Assembly: GCA_026826555.1 (NCBI GenBank)
Contig: JAKSZT010038599.1
Location: 1,493,470 to 1,557,469 of the forward strand
DNA: 64,000 nucleotides
Direction: 5' to 3'
Source of the DNA: Tolypeutes matacus
Lineage: Eukaryota > Chordata > Mammalia > Cingulata > Chlamyphoridae
Positions 10,491 to 22,989 of the stretch are shown piece after piece. Positions within the stretch are counted from its first letter, which is position 1. Each line of letters begins with the position of its first letter. The translations under genes and the position numbers were made by a program. A model generated the notes under the pieces. That model searched no databases, was not told the DNA's origin, and saw only the letters and a program-made list of their open reading frames with translations.

Positions 10491-13330
10491 TCAAATCAGT
10501 GAAGTCATATACTGTTCATCCTTCAGTGCCTGGCTTGCTTCACTCAACATAAGGTCTTCAAGATTCATCCATGTTATTCCATGTGTTATCACTTTATTCC
10601 TGCTTACAGCTGAGTAATATTCCATTGTATGTATGTACCACATTTTGCTTATCCATTCATCTGTTGATGGGCACCGGGGCTGATTCCAACTTTTGGCAAT
10701 GGTGAACAATGCCGCTATGAACATTGGTGTGCATATATCTGTTTGTGTCTTTGCTTTCAGTTCTTCTGGGAATATACCCAGCAGTGGAATTGATGGATCA
10801 TATGGAAGATCTATTGTTAGTTTTCTGAGGAACCACCAAACTGTCCTCCACAGTGGTTGGACCATACCACAGTCCCACCAGCAGTGGTTCTTATTCCTCC
10901 ACATCCTCTCCAATATTTAGTGTCTGCTGTTTTCTTAATAGCTACCATTTTGATGGGTGTAAGATGGTATCTCATTGTAGTTTTGATAGCAAGTGATGTC
11001 GAGCATTTTTTCATGTGTTTTTTAGCCGTTTGTCTTTCTTCCTTGGAGAAGTGTCTTTTCAGGTCACTTGACCATTTTTTAAATGGGTTGTTTGTCTTTT
11101 TATTTTCAAGGTGTAGGATTTCTTTATATATGCAGGATATTAGGCTCCTAACAGATATATGGTTGCCAAATATTTTCTCCCATTGGGTAGGCTGCCTTTA
11201 TATTTTCTTAATAACATCCTTTGAGGTGCAGAAGTTTTTAATTTTGATGAGATCCCATTTTTATCTATTTTTTTCTCTTGCTGCTCGTGCTTTGGCTGTG
11301 AAGTTCATGAAACCATTTCCTATTATAAGGTCCTGTAAATTCTTCCCTACATTATCTTCCAATGGTTTTGGCTCTTATATTTAGATCTTTGATCCATCTT
11401 GAGTTGATTTTTGTATAAGGTGTGAGATGGTCTTCTTCTCTCATTCTTTTGGATATGTATATCCAGGTCTCCAAGCACCACTTGTTAAAGAGGTCATTCT
11501 CTCCCAACTGAGTGGACTTCATGGCCTTGTCAAATATCAGATGACTGTATATGCGAGGATCTATATCAGAACTCTCAATTTGGTTCCATTGGTCAGTAGG
11601 TCTATCCTTGTGCCAATACCACGCTGTTTTGATCACTGTAGCTTCTTAGTATGTTTTAAAGTCAGGTAGTATGATACTTCCAACTTCATTTTTCTTTTTC
11701 AATATGTCTTTGGCAATTCGGGGTCTCTGACCTCTCCAAATATATTTTGTGCTTAGTTTTTCCAGTTCCTTAAAAAATACAGTGTTGATTTTTATTGGGA
11801 TTGCAATATATCTGTAGATTAGTTTGGGTAGGATAGATATCTTGATGATGTTTAGTCTTCCTATCCATGAACAGGGAATATTTTTCCATTTATCTATGTC
11901 TTCTTTGATTTTCTTTAACAGTGTTGTGTAGTTTTCTGTATATAAGTCATTTACATCTTTAGTTAAATTTATTCCTAGGTATTTGATTCTTTTAGTTACT
12001 ATTGTAAATGGTATTTTTTTCCTGATTTCCTCCTCAGTTTGCTCATTATTGGTGTACAGAAATGCTACTGATTTTTGAGCATTGATCTTATAGCCTGCAA
12101 TATTACTGAACTACTTTGTAAGTTCTAGAAGCCTTGTACATTTCTCAGGGCTTTCTATGTATAGGATCATGTCATCTGCAAATAATGAAATTTTTACTTC
12201 TTCTTTTCCAATCTGGATGCCTTTTATGTCCTTTTCTTGCCTCAGTGCTCACGCAAGTACTTCTAAGACAATGTTAAATAGGAGTGGTGATAGTGGACAT
12301 CCTTGTCTTGTTCCCAATCTCAGAGGGAAGGCCTTTAGGATTTCACCATTGAAAATGATGTTAGCTTTGAGTTTTTCATATATACCCTTTATCGTATTCA
12401 GAAACTTTCCATCTATTCCTATCTTTTGTAGTGTTTTTATGAGGAAAGAGTGCTGTATTTTGTCGAATGCTTTTTCTGCATCTATAGAGATGATCATGTG
12501 ATTTTTTTCTTTCAATGTGTTTATGTGGTGTATTACATTGATAGATTTTCTTATATTGAACCATCCTTGCATACCTGGGATGAAACCCACTTGGTCATGG
12601 TGTATAATCCTTTTAATATGTTGTTGAATGCGATTAGCAAGTATTTTGTTGAGGATTTTAGCATCTAGGTTCATTAGAGAAATTGGTCTGTAATTTTCCT
12701 TTCTTGTGGTATCTTTATTTGGTTTTGGTATTAGGGTAATGTTGGCATCAAAGAATGATTTATACAATATTCCTTCTACTTCTATTTTTTGGAAGAGCTT
12801 AACCGAATTAGTGTTAGCTCTTTCCGGAATGTTTGGTAAATTCAGTTGTGAAGCCATCTGGTCCTGGGCTCTTCTTGGTTGGGAGGTTTTTGATGACTGA
12901 GTCTATTTCTTTACTTGTAATTGGACTGTTGAGCTCATCTATTTCTTCTTTCATCAATGTAGGCTGTTTGTGAGTTTCTAGAAACTTGTCCATTTCCTCT
13001 AAATTATCATTCTTGTTGGCATATAATTTTTCAAAGTATCCTCTTATGATACTCTATTTCTGTGGGGTCAGTATTGATATCACCTTGCTCATTCCTTATT
13101 TTATGTATTTCCATCTGTTCTCTCTTTTTCTTTGTTAGTCTGGCTAAGGGCTTGTCAATTTTATTGATATTCTCGAAGAACCAGCTTTTGGTTTTGTTCA
13201 TTGTTTCCAGTGCATTCTTATTCTCTATTTCATTTAGTTCTGCTCTAATCTTTGTTATTTCCTTCTTTCTACTTCCTTTAGGTTTATTTTGTTGTTGTTT
13301 TTCCAATTCCTCCAAGTGTACAGTTAGGTC
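10491..13330 (-). pseudogene. L1 ORF2 pseudogene, RT and C-terminal part
   Basis: Reading the minus strand from 13,330 leftward gives the ORF2 linker ([20 protein letters not shown] at about 13,240-13,315), then the RT with NYRPISLMN (about 12,670-12,710), AFDKIQH (about 12,450), [12 protein letters not shown] (about 12,270-12,310) and the intact catalytic box LFADDMILY (FADD at 12,171-12,182). The C-terminal region follows, including YIHTMEYYSAV (about 10,620). Stops occur just left of 12,249 (apparently a CGA/TGA-type change in VLA*A), near 12,118 and near 11,650. LINE-1 ORF2 encodes the endonuclease and reverse transcriptase for target-primed insertion; here the endonuclease part is missing from this strand and lies inverted at 13,448-14,200. 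Relatively few breaks suggest a moderately young copy. Confidence 0.9.
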
Positions 13331-13339
13331 TTCAATTTT

Positions 13340-13412
13340 AGCTCTTTCTTCTTCTTTTTTTTTATTTTTTATTTTTTTCTTTTCTTTTTTTAATTTTTTT
13401 CTTTTCTTTCTT
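13340..13412. repeat. T-rich / A-rich hinge at the L1 inversion point
   Basis: About 70 bp made almost only of T with scattered C and A on the plus strand, so it is A-rich with G on the minus strand. It sits exactly where the minus-strand ORF2 reading stops ([13 protein letters not shown]…) and before the plus-strand ORF2 start. It may be an expanded lysine-codon run, a remnant tail, or filler made at the inversion junction. Confidence 0.6.
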
Positions 13413-13447
13413 CATTTTTAATGACATACATTAACCCAAAGAAAATA

Positions 13448-14200
13448 TGGCTGAAGTAAGAAATTTGTTGCAAGTAATAACACTGAATGTTAATGGATTA
13501 AATTCACCAATCAAGAGACACAGATTGGCAGAATGGATAAGGAAATAAGATCCATCTATATGCTGTCTACAAGAAACCCACCTTCAACCCAGGGATTGAA
13601 GGAGGCTGAAAGTGAATGGCTGGAAAACCATTTTATATGCTAACAATAGCCAAATAAGGGCAGGAGTAGCTATTCTAATATCAGACAAAATAGACTTTAA
13701 ATGCAAAACTATTGTAAGAGACAAATATGGACACTATATATTAGTAAAAGGGGTAACATCTCAAGAAGAGAGAACAATCATCAATATTTACGCACCTAAT
13801 TGGGGTGCCTCAGAATTTGTGAGGCAAACTCTGGAAAAACTAAGAGGAGAAATAAATGCCTCTACAATTATAGCAGGGAACTTCAGTACACCATTATCAT
13901 CATTAGACAGAACATCTAGATGGAGAATCAATAAAGAAACAAAGGCTCTCAACAATACATTAGAGGACCTGGACTTAATAGACATATACAGAACAGTACA
14001 CCCAAATACAGGAGGATTTACATTCTTCTGAGTGCACATGGATCATGCTCCAAAATAGACCACATGCTAGACCACAGAAAAACTCTCAATGAATTCAGAA
14101 AGATTTAGATTATACAAATAATTTCTCTGACCACAATGGAATGAAATTGGAAATCACTAAGGGCCAGAGAAACAGGTTAGGCACAAGAATATATGTCCTG
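13448..14200 (+). pseudogene. L1 ORF2 endonuclease domain, inverted 5' segment
   Basis: An ATG at 13,448 opens MAEVRNLLQVITLNVNGLNS, the start of L1 ORF2. After a stop near 13,545 it continues with CCLQETHL (catalytic Glu, about 13,562-13,585), GVAILISDKIDFK, INIYAPNWG (about 13,780-13,805) and IIAGNFS (about 13,868), where the Asp expected before Phe-Asn is changed to Asn. It ends in diverged sequence near 14,200, about residue 260 of ORF2. The domain is an APE-type endonuclease that nicks the target. It reads opposite to the rest of ORF2 at 10,491-13,330, and the two pieces together cover ORF2 with only a short gap, which suggests one element with an inverted 5' end. Confidence 0.85.
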
Positions 14201-14214
14201 GAGAAAAAAGGAAT

Positions 14215-14292
14215 AAATGTAAGGGAACTTCCGTACAATTCTTCTGTACACTTAAAACTGCTCTAAAACATAATCTACAAAAATAGTTAAAA
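14215..14292 (+). mobile_element. L1 extreme 3' end (plus), separate from the endonuclease segment
   Basis: GGGAACTTCCGTACAATTC followed by CTTAAAACTGCTCTAAAACAT closely resembles the last bases of the L1s at 41,118-41,180 (GGGAACTCTGTACTTTCTG … CTACAACTGCTCTAATA) and 47,230-47,300. It lies directly after the endonuclease fragment, with about 4 kb of L1 missing between them. It is most simply the remains of an older plus-strand L1 into which the inverted element inserted. Confidence 0.55.
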
Positions 14293-14740
14293 TATGAATT
14301 TTCCTCTGATTATAACTTTGGAAGAATCTTATTATCATTATTATTTATTATTAGCATTATTTTTAGAGTGTTTCACTTGCATTGTAGTCATGCATTTAAT
14401 TTACTCTTTCTCTATAAATAGAACTAGAAGAATGTTTTTAAACTTTTCCAGCCAATATATCTTTCTATGAAACTTTACTTAATAGTTTGTGCCCTCATTC
14501 TATTTACTTACATCATATTTTGGATTAGAAGAAGATCATATATATTATTTATTTATTTATTTGTTTGTTTATTTACTTATGTTCTGAGAGTAATGTAGCA
14601 ATTATTTTAAATTTACAGTTTTGGTTAATATTTGGAGTATTCTGTTTCCAATTACCTTTCAAATTATTTAATTATAAATATATTTTATCTTCTGTATATG
14701 AAATTTATGGTTTCTTTCTCTTTTTTCCTTACTTCTGCTT
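14293..14740. other. Unassigned AT-rich DNA with a TTTA run
   Basis: Contains ATTTATTTATTTATTTG at about 14,548-14,575. No gene or recognisable element. Confidence 0.4.
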
Positions 14741-14746
14741 CTTCTC

Positions 14747-14905
14747 CCCTCCCTCCTTCCTTCCTTCCTTCCTTCCTTCCTTCCTTCCTTCCTTCCTTCC
14801 TTCCTTCCTTCCTTCCTTCCTTCCTTCCTTCCTTCCNNNNNNNNNNTCCTTCCTTCCTTCCTTCCTTCCTTCCTTCCTTCCTTCCTTCCTTCCCTCCTTC
14901 TTTCC
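14747..14905 (+). repeat. (TTCC)n microsatellite with a 10-base assembly gap
   Basis: Near-perfect TTCC repeats run on both sides of a run of ten N at 14,837-14,846. Open frames across it are repeat artefacts (SFLPSFLP). The N run has a round length and probably marks an unresolved tract rather than ten real bases. Confidence 0.97.
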
Positions 14906-17900
14906 CTCCTTACTTCTCATCATTAAAATTTGTGTCTTTTTCTTTAAAGCTCTGGAAGTCTTTCTTTAGAGCTTCTTTATGTAAAGACTTAACAAAGAAT
15001 TATTGACATATCTTTAAGTAATGACTATATTCTTTGCAGGTTTTTATTTGATATTCACATTTTCTATGATCATTTTAAACACGTGAAATATTTGCTTATT
15101 ATTCTAATAGATTTATGCCTTCAAGGTTACCTAATTTTGTTTTACAGATCCAATGACCCAGTGCTTACATAAATTATAATAAGGAGACTTTTATTATTAT
15201 TCTTAAGATTGGATCCTTATTTTGAATTAAAGCACGTCTCCATGCGTCTGATGAGATTTATCATTGTTGTTTTGCTCTATCTTTATTTCTATTTTCTCAT
15301 CTATTAAGGAGATCACTATGTGCATATACATTTTTCATCATAAAGAAAATTGATAAGGGATTTAATTGAGGTTTCCAAAGCATCTTTCAAGCCTAATAAA
15401 AAAGAGGAAACACTCAGATTAATTTAATTAAATTCACATAATATCATTTTATTAATTTAACAGTTACTAGAAACCATACTTATAAAAATAGAGATTATGA
15501 CATAAAATATATGAATAATATATTGGGGGTCAACTCTCTGAAGTTCAACAACTTATTAATTAATGCATTCAACCATTCAACAAACACTTAGCATCCATTA
15601 TGTGATAGAGTATAAACTAAATACTGAAGATTCATCCTCTTCCTTGAAAGGGTTTCTTTTTCAGGTGTCATTAATCTGAGTTATTCTTAGAGATAGGATT
15701 ATTGTTTCCAAATGAGGTTGTATAATTTTCTTAAGTTACCCAGCAAACTTTTGAACAAATATTTAACTTCATAATATTAGGATTTGGACCAAACACTGGG
15801 TAAGATATTCCCCTGACAAGATCTGCCAAAAATATTTTCTAAATGAGTTTACAAGCATTGCAAGGACTTAAATAAAATAATAGGGCCTTATAAGTAGTAA
15901 TATGATGTACAATTTGATGGGTGGAGCTTATTTTAAAAATCCAATAGTGGAATATATGCACTGTTAAATGATTACTCAATAAAATATTACTTATGTTATT
16001 AAAAAAATATCATAAAACATGGGTAAGGCATTTGTAGATTTTCTTCACTCTTTTATATGTATACTGTTGTGAGTCAGAATCATACTTTTTCCACTAACTA
16101 GGAGACAGGAAATAAAGGTGAAGTACCAATATGATTTCAAACAATCTAATATTGAATTAATGGTCAAATAAATGAAAGAATAAATAGAAAGAAAGAAAGA
16201 GAAAAAGAGAGGCAGATATAAGATAGAGAGGGATGAAGGGAGGAAGAAAAAGAAGAAGGAGGGAAGGTGGAAAGGAGGAATGAGGGAAAATCAGTGCTTC
16301 TCTTTCCTGTTATCCTTTAACAAAATTTTTTATCTCCCCTTACCTACTTAGCATTTTTACCTTGTAATTTTTTTAACATAGAAATATTTTGAGGTCTGTG
16401 AATATACTATAATCTACTTTTTATCTTCTGCACCTAGCCTAAATGTAGATAAATACTAAATTTTCAATAACATTTATTGACTATGACAAAACCATAATAG
16501 TACTGACATCTTATTTCATATACCATTTTTAGTTTAAAAGCACCATTCACAAGAGAGTGTGTGTGTGTGTACTTATATATATAATATGCAATATAGTAAT
16601 AAGCAATATAAACACTTTGGTAAGCAAAACACTCAAAAAAATTAAGATATTTTCAAATGTATTCATTAAATTTTGAAGGACTTTAATGAAGCATATCACA
16701 GAATGAAAAGCAGTATTCACGAAATTGTTAAGAAATACTGTCTCTGCTGAAAAAGAGAAATAATTCACACTTACATTAAAAAAGGAACTTTGAGTTTAAA
16801 ATTTGGATTTACAAATAATATTATAAGTAAATAAAGGGAAATTATTATAAGTATTATAAGTAAATAAAGGGCACACATATTTTACATATAAATAGCCTTA
16901 ACAATAAAACTACTTTCAGAATACCTCAACTCACCTAAAATTACACTACACTGGCCAATGTTCAAATGTTCAAAATCAGTAGAATTCCTAAGATATGAGA
17001 CACTTACCATGTGTAAGGGTTGTGATTGTTTTCCATCATAGCAATCAAAGAAGGTGCATAGAATGAAGGTGCATAAAATTGGAAAAAGAATTTAAATATT
17101 AAAGAAGAGATAAATATTAAACTTTCAAGGTTTTCACATTCTAGATATATTAAAGTAGGCAACCCATAGTTAAGTCATAGATACAAATAACATTCATCTA
17201 AGAAGAACACATTTTCATTATGTCTAAAATTCTCAGGAATAAGCATTTGTTTCCACTATTGCAAGATTAATAGAAACATATTTTTCTTCATATATCCAAC
17301 ATCAAAAAATCTCTGGTGATTTCAGTCTGTAGAGAAACCATAAATTGTGAATAATGTAGGAAAAGGTAAATATATGAGAAGATTAGTCCTTGAGGAATAT
17401 CTGATCAAAGATTATATGGTCTTTCTCTCTTTCTTTCTTTTTGAGTTTGTTGAAGAGGCACAGTGAACTTGTTTATAATTATATAAGATTTAAGGTTATA
17501 GAAAATTTAAGATATACTTAAAGAATCTTCAATTAAAAGAAATGCATTGAAATATGCTGTCTGTGAAAAGTAAAGATGTTCTTGAGTTTGACATTAAAGA
17601 TGAGATTTTTAGGACACCAGTAGTGCCAGCAAAGACTTTTTAAAAAATGATTTTAAATAACTCACTAAAGTGGTACATATGAGTGATATAATCATTTTCT
17701 AAAAACATCTGAATCTGTTATTTCAGAAGGAAAGATATTATGGATTTTAATGTTCAGAGTAAAATTTCTTAGGAAGATGGAACCTCTTAAGAAGTAACTT
17801 TTTATAACACATAGCTTAATTGTTTGGCTTTTGACTCTTTTCCAACATGATAATTTTCTTTATTTTTTAGACAAAGAATCCAGTGACACATGATAAGGCA

Positions 17901-19185
17901 TGCTTAAAAATCATGACTAAATTCTTCTTTAGGGTAAGAAGAAATATTTTCCTGAGTTAAATGCAACCAATGACTGCATTAGGAATCCACTCATGGAAGT
18001 TCCCAAAATGGAATATTCAACTTTCTCATTTTTAATTTTTAATGATATGCTTATTGACTTTGAGTCAGCAAGAGTATATAACGACCACGTCAGTGTGAAA
18101 TCTCATCAATATTTCTGGAATCATGCTTGATCTAAATATATGAACTTAAAATCACCAAATACCCGCTGCCAACATTTAATTACAAATTAACTTTTGTAAT
18201 TTAGCAGAATTAAGAGTAAGGGAGGAAGTTGATTTCATGTGAAACTTGACTCATAGCTAAAGTTGACTGTAATTAAATTGGATATAGATATTCTGACAGT
18301 TTAAATTCTCTGGGAAGGATTTAGAAGATTTTTTTGGGGGGATAACCCTTGAGAAAATAGAGAGAAGTAGGAGTGGGAATAGGCAGAGAAACGTTTCAGC
18401 GTGTGATGCAGGTATGCAACTTATGGAACAGAAAGATTGAAAGAAGGAGGAGAAGCCTCAGACTGCAGCTATAAGAAATTCTCAGCCAGGTCAATTGGGG
18501 ACCATAGGGAAAAGATTGCACTTTAGAAGAGCCCACTTCTTCCTTGAGTGGAAATGGCCTGGAATCTGGTACTCCACTTGCTCAGTCAGTATGAAATCTC
18601 ACATGTGCATGATCTTGGCATGAATGCTGCACCTTGATCCTCAGGTAAGTACACAGCTCTCAGAAGATTCTTTCTTGAAATGAAATATGAGTGGTATGCC
18701 TCAAGGACTGCCAGAGGTAAGTACGTGAGATACAAAAATATTGTGCACATTTAATATTATGAAATATTGGTATTATATATTAAGATTTATGTTTATTATT
18801 TACAATTGTGAATTATGACTTCTTTTTAACCCTTAACTAACATTGCTGCTCTAGTCATTGAAGAATCTTTAGGAGACTAAATGTTTGTTTGCTTTTTAAA
18901 CTCTAACCTAGCACATATTAGCAGTTATTAGGGATCTTCTCTCTTGCAGCGAGGGCCCCAGTAATATGATTAATGTCATGTGGAACATGGTTCAGCAGTC
19001 TCACAACAGAATTTGAGGTAGTTGGTGCATTCACTATGTTGATTTTATAGTTCCTGAACTGAAAGAAACAAAGAAAGACCCTGCCAGCTATAATCCAAAA
19101 GAAGAAAAATTAATTATATGTGCCTAATTTTCTGCCCTCTAAGTAACCCATGACTTATACCCAGAGGCATGCTTACTCATTGTCT
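14906..19185. other. Unassigned AT-rich intergenic DNA
   Basis: About 4.3 kb without a recognisable gene. It holds a GA-rich tract at 16,185-16,285, a short (GT)n at 16,556-16,570, a TTTC run near 17,421-17,442, and a short local duplication of ATTATAAGTAAATAAAGGG at about 16,820-16,870. The longest reading frame is about 73 codons with no family resemblance. Confidence 0.5.
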
Positions 19186-19560
19186 TAGGGTGGGTTACTC
19201 AGAAGCAGAATTTAAGGTGAAGAATTGAGTAAACTGTTCTATTAGGGTGTGTTTCCAGGAAAAATCTGAAAGTGGCATGAAGAAATGGGGTTGGAAAGGA
19301 AAAAATACCAAGTAAATAAGAAGTATCAGTTATCCCACCAAAGATAATTTTGGTTTAACCTCATGTGGACAAGAGCTCCAGACACCCTCTACCTCAAACT
19401 TCAGCATTGATTGTTTAGGGGGAAGAGAGCTTGAGAATGTTTATTCCTGTTGGAGTCAGTCATCAACAGAAAGGCTGAGCCTGAGAGCAGCCTTCCCAAA
19501 AGGAGACTCAGAGACTGGCCTCTGGGAGTCAAAGATTAGGGAGCAAGAGCAGCTCAAGAT
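19186..19560 (+). repeat. Repeat-like block, possibly an old LTR
   Basis: The start TGTCTTAGGGTGGGTTACTCAGAAGCAG and later phrases (TTTCCAGGAAAAATCTGAAAG; GGAGACTCAGAGACTGGCC) have the feel of an interspersed mammalian repeat that begins at a TG dinucleotide. I could not name the family. A frame at 19,570-19,824 just downstream (84 codons) resembles nothing known and is probably chance. Confidence 0.3.
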
Positions 19561-19859
19561 CTGGCGAGCATGCAAATTGTAAGACATCCTAGAGATGAAG
19601 CCCTGAGAGTATCTGCTACATGCCTACTACCCAGGTCTTTGGGATGGAGTCATGGAGGTGTTGACTTTTTTTATAATCCTTCAATAACTGATTTTGAGAT
19701 GGATTTCAATGATCGTACTCTTTCTGTAATGTTATCTGCTCTTTGGATGCAAGACTTGCATTACTGCTTAATTCACTATGAAGCAGAAGAGTTTTCCTTT
19801 ATTTTAAAAGAAAATAAACTCTAAAGATAACGTCTGATTTACAATTTGAATAGCTATAT

Positions 19860-20035
19860 AACCTTTGGCAAATGAGGTAACTCCTAAAGTCTCAGTTTAC
19901 TCAACTCTGAAATGCAGGAACCAATACCAGCATCATAATATTGTGAGGATTAATTAAATGAGATAAATTCTGTGAAGTGGTTAGCATAATATTTGGACTA
20001 AAGGAAGTATTAAATAAATGGTAGCCGTTATTAAT
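19860..20035 (+). repeat. MIR SINE fragment
   Basis: ACCTTTGGCAAATGAGGTAAC, CTCAGTTTACTCAACTCTG, ATTGTGAGGATTAATTAAATG and the end AAATAAATGGTAGC follow the order of the MIR core and 3' part (…CTCAGTTTCCTCATCTGTAA…GTGAGGATTAAATGAG…). It is an ancient, diverged tRNA-derived SINE in plus orientation; the 5' promoter part is weak. Confidence 0.8.
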
Positions 20036-22639
20036 AGTATTGTCTTTTAATTAAATAAAAAAGAATTCCTTTCTTCCAAATGAGTTTTTTATCTACTTCA
20101 AGGCAGTTTTGAATATATTATGCTGTAACTATACCCTTGCCTATATTGAGCAAAGGAGTTAGGGATTAGACTAGAATCTAAGATACATGTAGATTAATTG
20201 TTTTCATTTTATTTCAGGATCTACTTCTACTTAGTATAAAGTTGATGAAAAATAAAGACTTGTTTGATAAATGAAGAAGTAATTAGAAGACATAAAGAAT
20301 GACTACATTCTTCTTACAGCATTGGTAACACACTGTAATATTATATCTGGGGAACTAAACACTCTGTTACAGTAGACAATCAATAAATGTTTGTTTATTA
20401 AAAGAAGAATGAATGATTTAATAAATATTGTAATACTACTTGTATGTATATGCCATGCAAATTGTTTGAGTGCAGGTTATTTTGATAAGCCAATGCATCT
20501 ATATGTCCACCAAAATTGTTTCCAGACCAAGTGAGTACTATTTTAATGTATGTATAATTTTCATATTTATATAGAATCTATTTTTGTTAATAAAATACAT
20601 CAAATATGATGGTGTAAGAGTAGCACTTATCCTTTTTCTATTTCCTTATTCTATAAATACAGAGAACAGTTTTCCTCTATCCTTTAAGAGTCTGAATTTG
20701 TTGTTCTTGTTTTTCATTTTAAAGCAGGTACTTGAATTTGAAAAAAAAAATTGGAAGCCAATTTTTTAGACCAAATTTTTTTACACCAAAATTTTTAGAC
20801 CAAAAGAGAACATGTGAAGTGCAAAAATGATAAATAAAATGATTTGGTTCTCTTAATCATATGAGAATCTTTTTATGCCCCACATTTGAGAAACCCTTGA
20901 TTTAGAGTAATATTTATTTTTGGTTGATATGTTAGCTATAAAAAGTGCCCCCACAAATATTTGTAAATATTGACTTTTTGGTTGTTATATCAGTTCCTTC
21001 ATTTAAGCACTGATGAAATCTATGCTCAAAAGAGTAATGTTTTCAGTTATTTATTAAACAGGTCTTGGCTGATAGTAATAAAAGCATATCAGCAAAGAAG
21101 AAATTAGCATGCTTTGCTGTTGGCCATGGTGAGTATATAAATACATCTAAATCAATTAAAAACATAAAACTTGGGAATAGCACCATTATCATAAAATAAT
21201 TGAAATGTAGGATGAAGAGATAACATTATTTTGATTTGGAAGAGGTCATTTCTTCCTATTTACAGTCTTTGAATGGATTGAATAATCAGAGTGTCATAAA
21301 TTTATATTAACAGTGCCACTGGGTGATATAAAATATCCCTTGGAATTTTTTAGGTGAGTTTATAAGACCACCAGCAAAGCTATCAGAAATAGAAATTATT
21401 CTTGAGATTTTTATTGATTTCTGATCCTTTTAGCATCCTTTGCAATGCATATCATTTAATCCCCATGTGAAAAATTAAAAATCTCCTCTCCCCCAGTTAT
21501 GTCTTTTCAGGAACCAGGGACACTTTGGAAATGTGAGCAAACTCCACCAGCAGGAATCCCAGTAGGATGTGTGTAGATCTTTGTGCTTCAGTGACAGAAC
21601 CAACCACTTTCTGACATTATTACAGCTAATTTGTGAAACATCCTAGCTACATTATTGGACTCTAACCTTCCTGAAAGCCTGAGTCCATCCATCCATCCTT
21701 GTGTTCCCATAGCATGCAGCAGTGTTTTGTCATTCTTTTATATCTGCTAAAATACCAGCTTTGCAGAGACTCTTCCTGGCTGCTCCCTAGCCCCAATCCT
21801 AGGCATTCTTTATTGAATAACTCTGTGGTATTCATTCACTTGATGCATCTCCCATCTTTAAAATGTCCTTATTTGATTTCATATCTCCTTCCTCACTGCC
21901 TTTTCATCTGTCCTTCTGTACAGATGTACCTCTTGAAAAAGTTGTCTACACCCATGTGGCATTTCTTCTTCCTTGCCTCAGGTTCACTCTAAATATCTGC
22001 TAGTTTTGAAGTTATTCTAAGATACAGGGATAAGATTGCTCAGTGTAGCTTTGTTTATAATAGCAGATGAGAAACATCCTAAATCCCAGCAATGGCATTG
22101 ATCCTATATCCATATAATGGAATATTCTATAGATATTTTTAAAAAATGAAGATCTGCTCTGTGTACTGCTATAGAATGACTCCAAGACATGTTGTTAAGG
22201 ATAAAATAATATGTGAAGAACAGCATGTACTGCATTTTACAATATGTGCAAAAACAAAGTAGAGGGGAATATAGACACTTATTTATAACAGAATTACATT
22301 TCTCCAAAACTGGGCACAGCTTGGAAGCAATCCTGTGAAACAATTTCTTTGTATATAGTATGATCTGTTTTATTTCCAGAAACAGGAACACACTGCAAAA
22401 GCTGTTTTGTGCCTAACCTATGAAATTTATTGCTACATCTTATAGATATTCTACCAGTACAAAGAGATGGCCCTCATCTTTGCCCATACTCATGGAATTT
22501 CTCTGTATAGATACATAGATTCATAGATTATAACACTCTGTAACCCACTCCTTCATTCTTCATTCTCCCTCTTTATTCTGAAGAAAGGGCTCAAGATCAT
22601 TCGTCACTTCCTTGTTAAAAGGATTGGTGAGCATTTTTA
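20036..22639. other. Unassigned intergenic DNA
   Basis: No gene seen. The span 21,660-21,990 is richer in C/T, with a CCATCCATCCATCC run at about 21,686-21,700, and could be a diverged L2 segment (CCTTCCTGAAAGCCTGAGT…). Short repeats of TTTAGACCAAA occur at about 20,762-20,805. Confidence 0.4.
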
Positions 22640-22960
22640 GTCCTTGTCTTACTTGGCCTCTCAGAAGGACTCAACATGCCTGACCACTCCCAACTTGAAC
22701 TGCTTGCCCCTCTTGACTTCCCACAAACCATACTCACAGGATTTTCATCTTATCCATGAACCCCTTTCAGTTTCTTTATTAGCTTCTTTCTATATTCTAC
22801 CTGTTGCTTTGACCCTAGATTCCCTCCTCTGCTATCCCTTCGGTTGTCTCATCCAGGTCCTTGGCTTAAATACCATCTGATGACTCATTTTTTTTTGTTT
22901 CTGTTTTTTTATTCCTGTTTCCAGCCACTCATATCAAACTGCTGACCTTTTTATCTCAAC
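22640..22960 (+). repeat. L2 LINE fragment
   Basis: The phrase CTCATCCAGGTCCTTGGCTT followed by AAATACCATCTGATGACTC is characteristic of the L2 ORF2 3' region (CTCATCCAGTCCCATGGCTT…AAATACCATCT…GATGACTC). Upstream TGACCACTCCCAACTTGAAC fits the same element. The reading frame is destroyed. Plus orientation. Confidence 0.7.
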
Positions 22961-22989
22961 ATAGATGAAGGGGTTTCTATGTCCAGCTT

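Noticed and set aside
10857..11384. 175-codon plus-strand frame with hydrophobic stretches
   Set aside because: It is the antisense shadow of L1 ORF2; the apparent membrane segments come from A-rich coding sequence read backwards.
13062..13421. 119-codon plus-strand frame that looks like a membrane protein
   Set aside because: Antisense of the lysine-rich ORF2 linker plus the T-rich hinge.
14747..14905. Regular repeats considered as a CRISPR-like array
   Set aside because: Pure tetranucleotide repeat without spacers, in a mammalian genome.
14565..15006. Frames with repeated SFLP or GRKE units
   Set aside because: Translation of the (TTCC)n microsatellite across an N gap.
19570..19824. 84-codon frame after a repeat-like block
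   Set aside because: No recognisable domain and no conservation evidence available.
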